Of a stretch of DNA of 64,000 nt, positions 45,763 through 56,059 are shown piece by piece. Numbering within the stretch: position 1 is the stretch's first letter; each line of letters begins with the position of its first letter. Location of the stretch: positions 24,713,501-24,777,500 of the forward strand of contig NC_088916.1 of NCBI RefSeq assembly GCF_963576675.1, in the 5' to 3' direction. Origin of the DNA: Euphorbia lathyris (taxonomy: Eukaryota > Streptophyta > Magnoliopsida > Malpighiales > Euphorbiaceae). A program made the position numbers and the translations under genes. Below the pieces are notes generated by a model that was not told the origin of the DNA, did no database searches, and worked only from the letters and a program-made list of their open reading frames with translations.

Positions 45763-46156
45763 TCAGTAAAACTTAATAAAGTAAATATCAACAAAAAGAT
45801 TTCCTTGACAAAAGTCATTGATTTCTAGTTTCAATTGGTAAATCAAAGGGCCATTAAACCCGCCAAAATGTTGTTCAAGCTCCTTCCAAAAAGTTCTAGC
45901 ACAAGATTTGAAAACAAAATCATCTAGAAAATCCCGAGAAATTAAATTGAAAGTCCAAGAAAGAACCATAGAATCTGCTCATTTTCCATTGTTGATATTC
46001 AGGTGAATTTTTAGGAGTAAAAGTGTCACAGAGGACAAAATTAAGTTTCTCCTTAATAGAAAGTGCAAGTAACATTGCTCTACTCCAAGTAATGTAGTTA
46101 GTATCGGTCAAGAGAGCCGTAACAAGGCAAATCCCAGGGTCATTAGTCGTATTCAA
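45763..46156 (-). pseudogene. Ty1/copia gag fragment
   Basis: Two overlapping minus-strand frames carry the start of a copia-type gag: LTDTNYITWSRAMLLALSIK (46156 side), then, after a one-base shift near 45969, MVLSWTFNLISRDF, FWKELEQHFGG and YQLKLEINDFCQGNL. This order matches the N-terminal half of plant copia gag. No LTR or pol is attached. Confidence 0.75.
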
Positions 46157-49100
46157 CTAGAATGATTAAGAGTACTCATCTTGGACATATGAAGCATGAT
46201 TACGATGTTTAGACAGATCAATATCTATATTATATGTAATAACGGAAGTAGAGAGAATTTAAAAGAAGTGTTTTAAAGGCTTTTTGGATGAGTTGGCACC
46301 CTAAGAACAAAGAGAATAAAATAAACCGACCCATTATTAAAGTAATAAAAGAAACTAAGAGTTACAAGAAGATGAAAAAACACAAAATGAAGAAAATCTA
46401 AAAGTCACAAATAAACATATATATAAAGTATGATAGATAGTATTCCACCATTATATTCACTGGCCATCGAAAATCAAAGTTTTCATCGACCTTTAATTTT
46501 TATTATGTATTAGTTTTGTTCTTCAAATTCTTATAATATAATCTATAATTTTGTTCTTACTTTAAATAATATAGCATTATAATTTTGTTTTATATCATTA
46601 AGAGATTCAGATTTATTTATGAGTTGTTTCTATTGATAAACTGTATTAATAGCATTTTCTTCAAGAAGTGAGAGAATTTAAATTTTGATATTTCCAATTG
46701 AAGAAATCTGATGGAAATAGAAGAGACATGGACAACTGAAATCGGGAAAAGCAAAAATGTCAAAAATTACAGGAAATCGTTATGTTTCCGAATGTAATTA
46801 TTCGATTTTTTCATATACAGTAGTTATTTTGTTTTTGTTTTTTGTAGGGAAAAGAAAGAAAAAACAAACACCACAACAAGTTAGCCCGAGATTAGCCTAG
46901 GAAAAGCTAACCCCCACATTATCTTCCGAAAGCAAAAACAAACACCTTATCTATGTTTTCTTTTTTCTTTTTATTTTTTTAAAGACTAAAATAAATATTT
47001 TGTATATTTACATTCTTTTTCAATATATGTTGCTACGTGTAATCGTTTTGATTGTTAACTCTAACTAAAATTTGGATTTTCAATTATATGAACTCAATTG
47101 TTAGGTTTAATTGGAGTTAGATTAATTTTCAAAATTCAGAACTTAGTGAAGTCTACTAATATTTCTAATTTGAGTTTATCTAACTCATATGAATTGGTTT
47201 TCTTTATGCATTTTGGTACGAATAGATATAAAGTTTCACACGGTAGTTGTTCATTGAAGTTTGACATATTGAAGAAAATAATTAAAAAGGTATTGAAACA
47301 TTATACTTACAATGAATTTTATTTCAATTATAAATCATGTTTTTTCATGATGATTACCATTCTTAGTTCCTTTCTCATTTTTTAATAATGGATTCTACAT
47401 TATTATTATTATCAAGAAGTTAAGTTTTTTTGCTCAATCATTTAGACAGAGAGATTTTAAGCATCCAATACACTTGATAAGATGTTTATTCTTAAAATAA
47501 TTTGAATTATACTAGATATGAACTCAAAATGAAGGTAATAATAATAACTTTTGATATTCAAAATCATAAAATGTATATTAATTATGAGATGTTGAGACAG
47601 TTGCTTCTGTAACAGTGGTTTTTATAGTTATTAACTACTATATTGTAGTTTGTACAAAATTGTTAGTATTTCAAGATTTTTTATTACTCATTTATATGTA
47701 AGAAATTTCTCTAATGAACTAATGTATCACATTGGTATTTTTTGAAAGAGAACGAAAAGACACCTGTTAATACTATGCTCCTTCCTTGATAGCAACAGGA
47801 TGTTAGATATTCTCCTTACTACCTTTATACGTTAGTAAATTAATGGTTTAGTAATTAAGTTTTTACAACCGTTTGATGTGTACCATAAATGATAATAAGC
47901 TAAATTGTAACATCTTCATTTTTATCTTCAATTCTTAATTTTTTTTTTTGGTTACATTCTTAAAATTTATTAATTATAATTTTTATTTATTTCAAATGTA
48001 AAATATTTAATTAGGTCTTCAATTCTTAAGTAGGTTGATATTGATGCGTGTGTGATATACAGATATGTCATAAGCAGTCTCATACTACTTTTAGAATCAA
48101 ATTAGAATCATTCATTTTAATTTTTTTGTTCATGAATTTGATACTTCTCCTAATAAAAATCATAATTGTTGTTCATTTAATCTTGGATTTTACTGGACTG
48201 TGGCCGCATTCAATGTAGTATTGCTCAGTTAATATACCATTAATTAAAGCATATTGACACCATGAAAAATCTATTCATGATAGTATTCGTTTTTTTTACC
48301 ACATGGCAGTATTCGTTTATATGAATAAACATGATGCGTGGATTCTATAAATTTCTTAAATATAAAATATGAGTATTTTTATTATTGTTTTATTGTTATA
48401 AATATATTTATTTGATTACATATTTATTTTTTTATATATTATATTGAAAATAGTGTCAAAATAATAACGCCTTTTTATACAAATCCATATATTATTATTA
48501 AAAAATAATAAATTATAAAAATAGTTGAATATGGAATATGATTCAAGTAGTAATATGGAACATGACACTTCAATATTTGTTATTAGACGTTAAACCTTTA
48601 AAATTTTTATTTTATAATTATAATTATAATATTATTTTAAAAAAGAATATTTCAAACCATTCCTACGTATTTAGCAATTCAACAGTGTTCACACAGGGTT
48701 CATGTGTATACTATTGAGAAATTCAATTTAATCAAAATTTAAGTTTGAAAACTTTAATACTTTGTAACTGATTATAATTCATTGTTGAATTAAATAATTA
48801 TTCTTATGTTTGGCAATTTATTTTTCAGTTTGAAATAACTTCATTACTTTGTAACGGACTATAATTCAATTGTAATATTAAAACCAATTAATTGTTTTGT
48901 AACGGTAAAAAAAACTCTTGCTAATGGTTTTTAGTATTTAACCAAATGGTGTTGCAATGGAAGGTGCAAGTTTGGAGAGTCTTTCACCAGCCATAAAAAG
49001 ATTCACAAACTCTTTTTATTAGTTCGGGGATGAAGAATCGCAAGAGAGTAATTGGACATCTTGAAAACGATATGCATAAAAAATTAACTTAATGGTGGCA

Positions 49101-49299
49101 ACAAGAGAATGAGACGTGATGGAATTTGGGATAATAATTTGAAGTCAACATCTGAATTCGATATGTATATGGGAAAAGTTCAGATGTCCTACTATGTGAA
49201 AGAGCAGGCTTATCAAAACTTGAGTATGCAACAGAGAAGACGTATGAAGACTTATAGGCTCGAAACGGATATAAGAGAAGGCAACAAAGGGGTGATGTT
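46157..49299. other. Long AT-rich intergenic stretch
   Basis: No gene, LTR or structured repeat could be supported. Frames such as 47098-47385 are AT-rich chance frames. Just before 49300 a plus-strand frame (49109 on; MYMGKVQMSYYVKEQAYQNL) is odd but has no known motif and runs into the LTR. Confidence 0.5.
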
Positions 49300-50632
49300 T
49301 GTTGAAACACTTTTCCACATAATTTTGATTTGACAAAATTGTTTAAGTATACTTTAAAATACATATTCTAAACACACTAAGTTTAAATGCTTTGATTTAT
49401 TCTACTAATGTGTTTGTTCAATGTTGAGTTAAAACTGTTATAAGACATAAAGATTGGAAGGCCCAAGCCCAATACGGAAGCCAAGGCCCAAGTCAAACAA
49501 CTCAGTACACTCGGCCCGCGTTTGTCAAAATGTTGTCGTTCTAAACAGAACGCAACTCAGCATGAGAAGGATCTAGAAGACCTTCGGGAACAACTTCAAG
49601 ATGAAGCTGCTGAGTGGTCTCGACAAACGTACAAGACAGCAGCTGGCAAAGGAAAACTTCTAGACAAAGTGTTTCCTCTTTTGGCAAAGTTCAGACGACA
49701 CAGTATGCTGTCCAGTTGACCTTACCATAAAAGGAGAGACCATCTGCTGAGCTGACCGAGGACAGAAGATACACAATTCTGATTGGCCGAGAGCTCTGAG
49801 CAAGTCAGGATGACAACGACATATAGCCGTTTCCCTCCAACGGTTATTTCGAAATTCGAAATGACCGATGCCCAGACGTCTCTATAAATAGAGCCATCAC
49901 AAGCTTCACTCAACACAGAACTTGATCAAGCAGTTACGCTGATCAAATTTCTACACAAGTTCTGCAAGCAAGAAGCAAAGCAAATCTTACACTACAATTT
50001 CTTATATCTGTGTAAAAGTCTAGAGTGATTGTTAAATCGTCTAAAGTGTCTTAGAAAATCTTTGTATCAGGACAAAACACTTATCATTTCTAGAGATAGA
50101 AAGGAGAGGCTGAGTACTCGGTTTTAAGTACTCAGCAAGAGAATAGGATTAAGTAGAGGTATAGAGGAAGGTACTCTTGTTATACTCAGTTGCTTATTGT
50201 AAAGGGTTTGAGGCTCTACCTTTAAAGAGCTCAGTAGAGGATTCGAAATCTCCGAACGTGTTCCGGGGACAGGACATAGGCTTAGAAGAAGCCGAACCTG
50301 GATAAATCTGCTGAGTAACGTATTACTTACCCTTAACTCCTTATATATATTGCTTGGTTAAAACAATCAAAAACTGACCAAGTAAAGAGGTCAAGTTGAG
50401 TTGTGCGCGCTAAACATCTGAGCTCAGGAATAGACTCTAAGTGCTATCTCCTGACTCAAGCTAAGAAACTGACCTAGTCACTAGTTGACTAAGCCAGTAT
50501 CTTGTTGTTTACTCAGCGCTGCTGTTGAAATTGTTTTCTTTAGAAAAAGAAGTCTGCCCTAATTGCAAAAAGTTTAAATAGTTCCTAACCCCCCCCTTGG
50601 AACTATACTTGCAACCTTATAAGGGACCAACA
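49300..50632 (+). repeat. 5' LTR of copia C (1333 bp)
   Basis: It starts TGTTGAAACAC and ends GGGACCAACA. It is directly followed by AG and the primer-binding site. It contains CTCTATAAATAGAGCC (TATA) near 49881-49895. Confidence 0.93.
49883..49890 (+). promoter_or_regulatory. TATA box in the copia C LTR
   Basis: TATAAATA within CTCTATAAATAGAGCC. Its inverted counterpart is present in the minus-strand LTR near 7110. It is the likely start of element transcription (U3/R border about 30 nt on). Confidence 0.6.
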
Positions 50633-50634
50633 AG

Positions 50635-50647
50635 TGGTATCAGATCC
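50635..50647 (+). other. Primer-binding site of copia C
   Basis: TGGTATCAGATCC is two bases past the LTR end. It matches the initiator tRNA-Met site except for one change (GAT instead of GAG). Confidence 0.8.
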
Positions 50648-51700
50648 TAAAAGCTCACTGCTAAAGGTTTAACAACCTTGAGCTGATCCCTACCATGGGC
50701 GAAAACAGCACTCGGTTTCTCCCTGGAAACCAAACAACTCAGATACTGCCTGAGGGGCTGTCCATTACTAGGCCTCCCCTATTCTTCGGGTCGAACTATA
50801 CCTTCTGGAACAATAGGATGAAGAATTTCATTCAGGCTACAAACATGAGTGCCTGGCTATCTATAGTCCAAGGCCCGTTTGTACCTGTCGAAGTTATGGC
50901 TGGCCAAACAGTTGTAAAAGCTGAGGCCAAATGGACAGAGGATGATCTGAAGAAGCTCCAAAACCATGCTTCGGCTATCAATATGCTTCACTGTGCGCTC
51001 GATGCTGCAGAATATAACAAAATCTCAGGTTGTGAGTCGGCGCAAGAGATCTGGAAAAAGCTGGAAGTCACCTACGAGGGAACAAACAAAGTAAAAGAAT
51101 CCAAGGTGAATCAGCAGATGAGACTGTACGAGCTGTTCGAGATGAACAATGATGAGGGCATTTCAGACATGAACGCAAGGTTCACCAACATCATTAATGA
51201 GCTCAAGAGACTTGGGAAAATCTTCACTAAGGAAGAACAATTCAAAAAGATACTCAGGAGTCTTCCTAAAGATTGGCAAGCAAAGAAGACAGCAGTTGAG
51301 GAAGCTCAGGATTTAACCACCTACAAATATGACGAACTCATCGGTTCATTGCTGACCCATGAGATATCCATGAAAAACTTCGAGGTGAAGGAAAAATCTG
51401 AAGACAAGAAGCAGAAGTCACTTGTCATGAAAGCTGACTCCACTGATGGGAGCTCAACTGATGATGAGGAGATGGCTATGTTCACAAGGAAGATGAAAAG
51501 GCTATTCAGGAAGAACAACAAATATTCTAAAAAGCCTTATAGAAAATTTGATAAGTATAAAGCTGACTCAAGCGACAGCAAATACAAAAAGGATAACTCA
51601 AAGCCCATTACATGCTTTGACTGCCATCAGACTGGCCACATAAAGTCAAGCTGTCCCACACTGAGGAAAGATAAGAAGAGCGGCAAAAAGGCAATGGTGG

Positions 51701-53268
51701 TGATAGGGGTCAAAAACCCCTATCTTTGGGTACGGTTTTAGGACGGGTTTTAGGGTTATTTAGCTAATAAGCGAGCAATTCTCGCATTAAAATGCTTTTG
51801 TGTGAGTTAGTTAGAAATTGGAAACGTTCTATTTACTTTTCGTCGTTTAGGCTCGTTTTGTGATCAATTTAGGCAAATACGGCCGAAATAGCATGCATAG
51901 TATAATTCCGTTATCTTGTGAAGCTAATTGGTCCGTCAAAAGTCGCACCAAACGAAGCGTTTGCTCAAAATAAGCGATTGACGGATCAATTTAGCTTTTG
52001 GACTAATGTTATCTGGAGTTTCTATACGTGCGCAGGTGTAAGTTCGGGCAAAAAAGGATATCGAGGTTGTTCGGCACGCTTCGGGAGCATTCCGGGCGAA
52101 AACGCTCGACGAGCAGGGCCTCGTGGGTCATTTCTGCTCGCCGAGCAGGCCGCCAGGCGCATGCTCGCCGAGCAGGGGGCTGCTCGTGGTGAGCAGCCCT
52201 GCGGGAATTGGTCAAAAAGACCAATTCCGCCCCCACGAAGCCATGATTGGCCCCACGTCTTCCTACACCAACAAGGACACGAAAATAGGTCAAAACGAGG
52301 CCCGAGCCGCGTCTATAAATAGGATTTTTCCATTGTAATTCAATATCTTTTTCCTTTGTAATTTTCTTAGCTTTCACCTTGAGAAATCCTCTCCACCTCC
52401 TCCATATCCTTCAAACCTCCATTGAAGACACCTCCGAAGCTCCATTCATCGAGGATTGCTCAAGCTTCATCCTTAAATCCTAGAAAGACGCCTGCATTGG
52501 TAGACAGGTTCCCTGAAAGGGATTTTTCTTCTTTTACATTCTGTCTAGCCTCTGATACATGCTATGAATTCTAGGTTTATTGTAACTTCGTGACAATGTT
52601 TCCATCTTTGATATATATTATAGTTCTTGTTTATTCAATTGTTTTGATGTTCTAATCTTTGTCTTACGCTTTGTCTGATTAGTTTAACTCATTCGATAAT
52701 CCCAAAATTAGGTTGGCACATATTGCGAGCTGAATCTGACCTAGTCAGTGCCTATAGGATTGACAACCCTATAGAAGATTAAGCCCAAATTACTGAGCCT
52801 TAGAGCTAGTTTCGGCCTTACAAGGGAAACACGAACTAGGGACTTTAGGAGGATAGGTCGGGTTAATCGCCTTGGACACAAGTGACTTAGTTTCAATTCA
52901 ATTGTTTAAACATTCTATTTTCATTATCATCGTATCCCTTCATGTTCATTCGGTTAATTGCATTGGTAAAAGATCAATTAGGGGTAGAGTAACTTAGTTA
53001 GGCGTAGAATAACTTAGCTAGGATTAGATAACTTAGTTAGAACTAGATAACTTAGCTAGGATTAGTATAATTCAACCTAGGAGTAGATTAATATAAACAA
53101 ACAAACTCAAAACCCCCTAAGCCTAGATAACATCCGAGACCGAGTAGCTCGGTACTTGCAGAAATAAATCCTGTGGACGATAACCTGGACTTAAACCAGA
53201 AATTTATTACTTGATAACGACGGGGTACACTTATCCCTCAGATCGGGTTCTTCGCAGAATCCGCATCA
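51701..53268 (+). repeat. Solo LTR in copia C gag (1568 bp)
   Basis: TGATAGGGGTC...CCGCATCA is flanked by perfect GGTGG duplications (51696-51700 and 53269-53273), with no internal region. It is homologous to the split LTR 53701-62046. It holds a TATA box (52314-52321) and, 120-180 bp upstream of it, several copies of the palindrome CTGCTCGCCGAGCAG or variants (52134, 52161, 52180). Short frames within it (51918-52322 and others) are not genes. Confidence 0.93.
52314..52321 (+). promoter_or_regulatory. TATA box of the solo LTR
   Basis: TATAAATA in GCGTCTATAAATAGGATT. The same motif is found inverted at 54636-54643 in the related minus-strand LTR. Confidence 0.6.
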
Positions 53269-54760
53269 GGTGGCTACATGGAGCGACAGTGATGAATCTT
53301 CATCAACAGAAACTGAGGCCACCGAGTCAGCGAAGATATGCTTCATGGCTGACGAACTTGCTGAGCCATGCGTCTCTGAGCATGCTGACCTATCCATCGC
53401 ATCAGATGATGAAGAGCAATCAAATGAGGTAATTTCTCTTCCCCAGCTCAGAAACGATATGGTTAATGCCCTGAGTGATCTCTACACACTCGTTAAGAAG
53501 TGTAATAAGAAAGTTAGAGCACTCAGCAGGCGCTGTGACGAAGTGGAAGAGGTCAAACTGAGTGACCTCAGATTCCTTCTTCAGGACAATTCAACTCTGC
53601 ATGATAATATGAAAATCATTGCTGAGTCTGTCTCTGAAGTCCAGTCAGTTTCAAAGAAACTGAGGAAGGACGTCATGATGCGCCCCCAACTAACTCGAGA
53701 TGAGGACTCACTAAGGGATAAGTGTACCCCGTCGTTATCAAGTAATAAATTTCTGGTTTAAGTCCAGGTTATCGTCCACAGGATTTATTTCTGCAAGTAC
53801 CGAGCTACTCGATCTCGGATGTTATCTAGGCTTAGGGGGTTTTGAGTTTGTTTGATTAAATTAATCTACTCCTATGTTGAATTACGCTATTCCTAGCTAA
53901 GTTATCTGATTCTAACTAAGTTATTATACGCCTAATTAAGTTACTCTACCCCTAATTAAGTTAAACTACTCCTAAGTGATCTTTTACCAATGCAATTAAC
54001 CGAAGGAACATGAAGGGATACGATGATAATGAAAATAGATTGTTTAAGCAATTGGATTAAAACCTAAGTCACTTGTGTCCGAGGCGATTAACCCGACCTA
54101 TCCTCCTAAAGTCCCTAGTTCGTGATTCCCTTGTAAGGCCGAAACTAGCTTTAAGGCTCAGTAATTTGGGCTTAATCTTCTATAGGGTCGTCAATCCTAT
54201 AGGCACTGACTAGGTCAGATTCAGCTCGCAATATGTGCCAACTTAATTTTGGGATTATCGAATGAGTTAAACCAATCAGACAAAGCGTAAGACAAAGATT
54301 AAAGCATTAAAACAATTGAATGAACAAGAACTATAATATATATCAAAGATGGAAAATATTGTCACGAAGTTACAATGAGCCTAGAATTCATAACATGTAT
54401 CAGAGGTTAGCCAGAATGTAAAAGAAGAAAAATCCCTTTCAGGGAACCTGTCTACCAATGCAGGCGTCTTTCTAGGACTTAAGGATGAAGCTTGAGCAAT
54501 CCTCGGTGAATGGAGCTTCGGAGGTGTCTTCAATGGAGGTTTGAAGGATATGGAGGAGGTGGAGAGGATTTCTCAAGGTGAAAAGCTAAGTAAATTACAA
54601 AGATAAAAGATATCTAATTTACATTGGAAAAACTCTATTTATAGACGCGGTTTGGGCCCTTTTCTTGACCTAATTCGTGTCCTTATTGATGTAGGAAGTC
54701 GTGGGGTCCATCGTGGCTTCGTGGGGGCGGAACTGGTCTTTTTGACCAATTCCCGCAGGT

Positions 54761-54838
54761 CTGCTCGCCGAGCAGGGCGAGCTGCTCGCCGAGCAGGGCG
54801 AGCTGCTCGGCGAGCAGGGCGAGCTGCTCGGCGAGCAG
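54761..54838. repeat. Array of four 15-nt palindromes, 21-bp period
   Basis: CTGCTCG(C/G)CGAGCAG is repeated at 54761, 54782, 54803 and 54824, each followed by GGCGAG. Arms CTGCTCG/CGAGCAG are perfectly complementary around one central base. The array lies about 120 bp upstream (minus strand) of the LTR TATA box, and the gag-only element inserted directly at its end. Confidence 0.9.
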
Positions 54839-55993
54839 TGTCACGGCCCGCCTAAATTCATCCGAGGGAAGGCCCGAGCCAAATGCCCAAAGGGCTAAGA
54901 GAAACGGTCCAGGGGCAAAACGGTCATTTTCCTGTTCATCGGGACGTTGCGGGACATGTCGGTGGACACCAAGGACATCGGGCCAATTGTATGTGCAGGC
55001 GTGCACAAGGCAGCCGGGCAGCGGGCCCGTGCCTGCCGGGGGCGGATTTGGCCAAGAGATGGTCCCCCCCTATAGTGTGTCTTATACCAACTTGGGACAC
55101 ACTGTCGGAGAACATTGCCAAACCCCACACACCACAAGTTTTCGTAAGGTATGTCTAGACGATTCCAAATGTCTTCATATTTGGTATATGGTTCCTTGGG
55201 ATCTATATGGAGCTATGTGCTCAGTTATGTGCGGGGAAAATATTAATGGCAAGGAAAATTGCCATGGTGGAAAAGTACGGGCCCGAGCTGGAGGCGTCGG
55301 GCCCGTGTGCGTGCCAGCAGGCACACTTAGCCTCTGTTCGTGCGGGGCAAGCAGGCAGCAGGCCCAGGGACTGCCAGGAGACGCGAGCGACGGCCAGAAG
55401 CTGCGAGGAAGCCTGCCGACAGAGCCTCTGTTTGCCGAGATACAGGCCCAGAAAATTCCAGACGGGCCCGGAGCGTGCCAGAACGGGCCAGAAACTTCCG
55501 AAACATACCAGATTGGTCCGGGGCGTGCCGAAATGTGCCAGAACATGTCGGAATAATACGGAAGGTACGGGAAATATTCCGGAATGTGCGGGAAAGGCCT
55601 TAGAAGCTTCTAGGGACAATGTAGAAATGTCATAACCTTTCTTACTTGTATTTTATCTAGATTATTCTAGGATTTATTTGTGTAAATTATTCTAGAACCT
55701 TCCTAGGTTGCCTATAAATAGGAGGGAAGGTGCTCATTTGTAACATAGATGAGTTGACATATAGCAACACAAGCAAGTGTGAGTGCTACTTTGTGTTCTA
55801 GCCTTTGTAAAGCATTCTTTTCTTAATAAAGAGTGTTTTCCTCACTTAGCATTTGTGCAAGATCCTGTATTTCCGCTGCATAACGTTGCCTAGCGTGCAA
55901 GCTAGCAAACGAGGTTAAGGCTGAACTAGTAATAGGGGTGAAATTACTAGTGCCGCACGGTCGACAGATAGTCAAGAGGCTGTGTCCGTGACA
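54839..55993 (+). repeat. 5' LTR of the gag-only element (1155 bp)
   Basis: It begins TGTCACGGCCCGCC and ends GTGTCCGTGACA, with TATAAATA at 55713-55720. It is unusually GC-rich in its first two thirds. A 12-bp tandem duplication (GCTATGTGCTCAGTTATGTGC) near 55211-55231 is absent from the 3' LTR. Frames on both strands (54883-55158, 55207-55635, 55175-55546 and others) are by-products of the GC-rich LTR. Confidence 0.93.
55713..55720 (+). promoter_or_regulatory. TATA box in the 5' LTR of the gag-only element
   Basis: TATAAATA in TTGCCTATAAATAGGAGGGAA. The same motif is at 59062-59069 in the 3' LTR. Confidence 0.65.
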
Positions 55994-55995
55994 AG

Positions 55996-56008
55996 TGGTA
56001 TCAGAGCC
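55996..56008 (+). other. Primer-binding site of the gag-only element
   Basis: TGGTATCAGAGCC is two bases after the LTR end and fully complementary to the initiator tRNA-Met 3' end. Confidence 0.9.
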
Positions 56009-56059
56009 TAAGGTTGAAGGCCAGTGGTGTTGTGACAGAATTGCCTACGGAATTCTGAT

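Larger units (their letters stand above)
49300..53700 (+). mobile_element. Ty1/copia retrotransposon C, 5' part (interrupted by a solo LTR)
   Basis: The order is 5' LTR, primer-binding site and gag, with gag interrupted by the solo LTR 51701-53268 and then cut off at about 53700 by the minus-strand element that starts there. Pol and the 3' LTR, if present, lie beyond the window. The LTR belongs to the same family as the minus-strand LTR 6367-7701. Confidence 0.9.
50695..53700 (+). pseudogene. copia C gag, split by the solo LTR
   Basis: The start is ATG at 50695 (MGENSTRFLPGNQ). It has the copia-type gag region (FGSNYTFWNNRMKNFIQ, YEGTNKVKESKVNQQMRLYE, EEQFKKILRSLPKDW) and a zinc knuckle CFDCHQTGHIKSSC (about residues 306-319). 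The frame runs into the solo LTR at 51701 and ends at 51741. After the LTR it resumes at 53274 in register (ATWSDSDESSSTETEA, then a coiled-coil-like stretch CNKKVRALSRRCDEVEEV). Removing the LTR plus one GGTGG copy would restore a continuous frame. The next insertion cuts it at about 53700. Without these insertions gag would probably be functional. Confidence 0.9.

Noticed and set aside
47098..47385. 95-codon plus-strand frame in the long AT-rich spacer
   Set aside because: Low-complexity composition, no motif, no context.
55175..55635. Several 87-189-codon frames in the 5' LTR of the gag-only element
   Set aside because: They overlap on both strands in GC-rich LTR sequence, are disrupted in the 3' LTR copy and show no motif.
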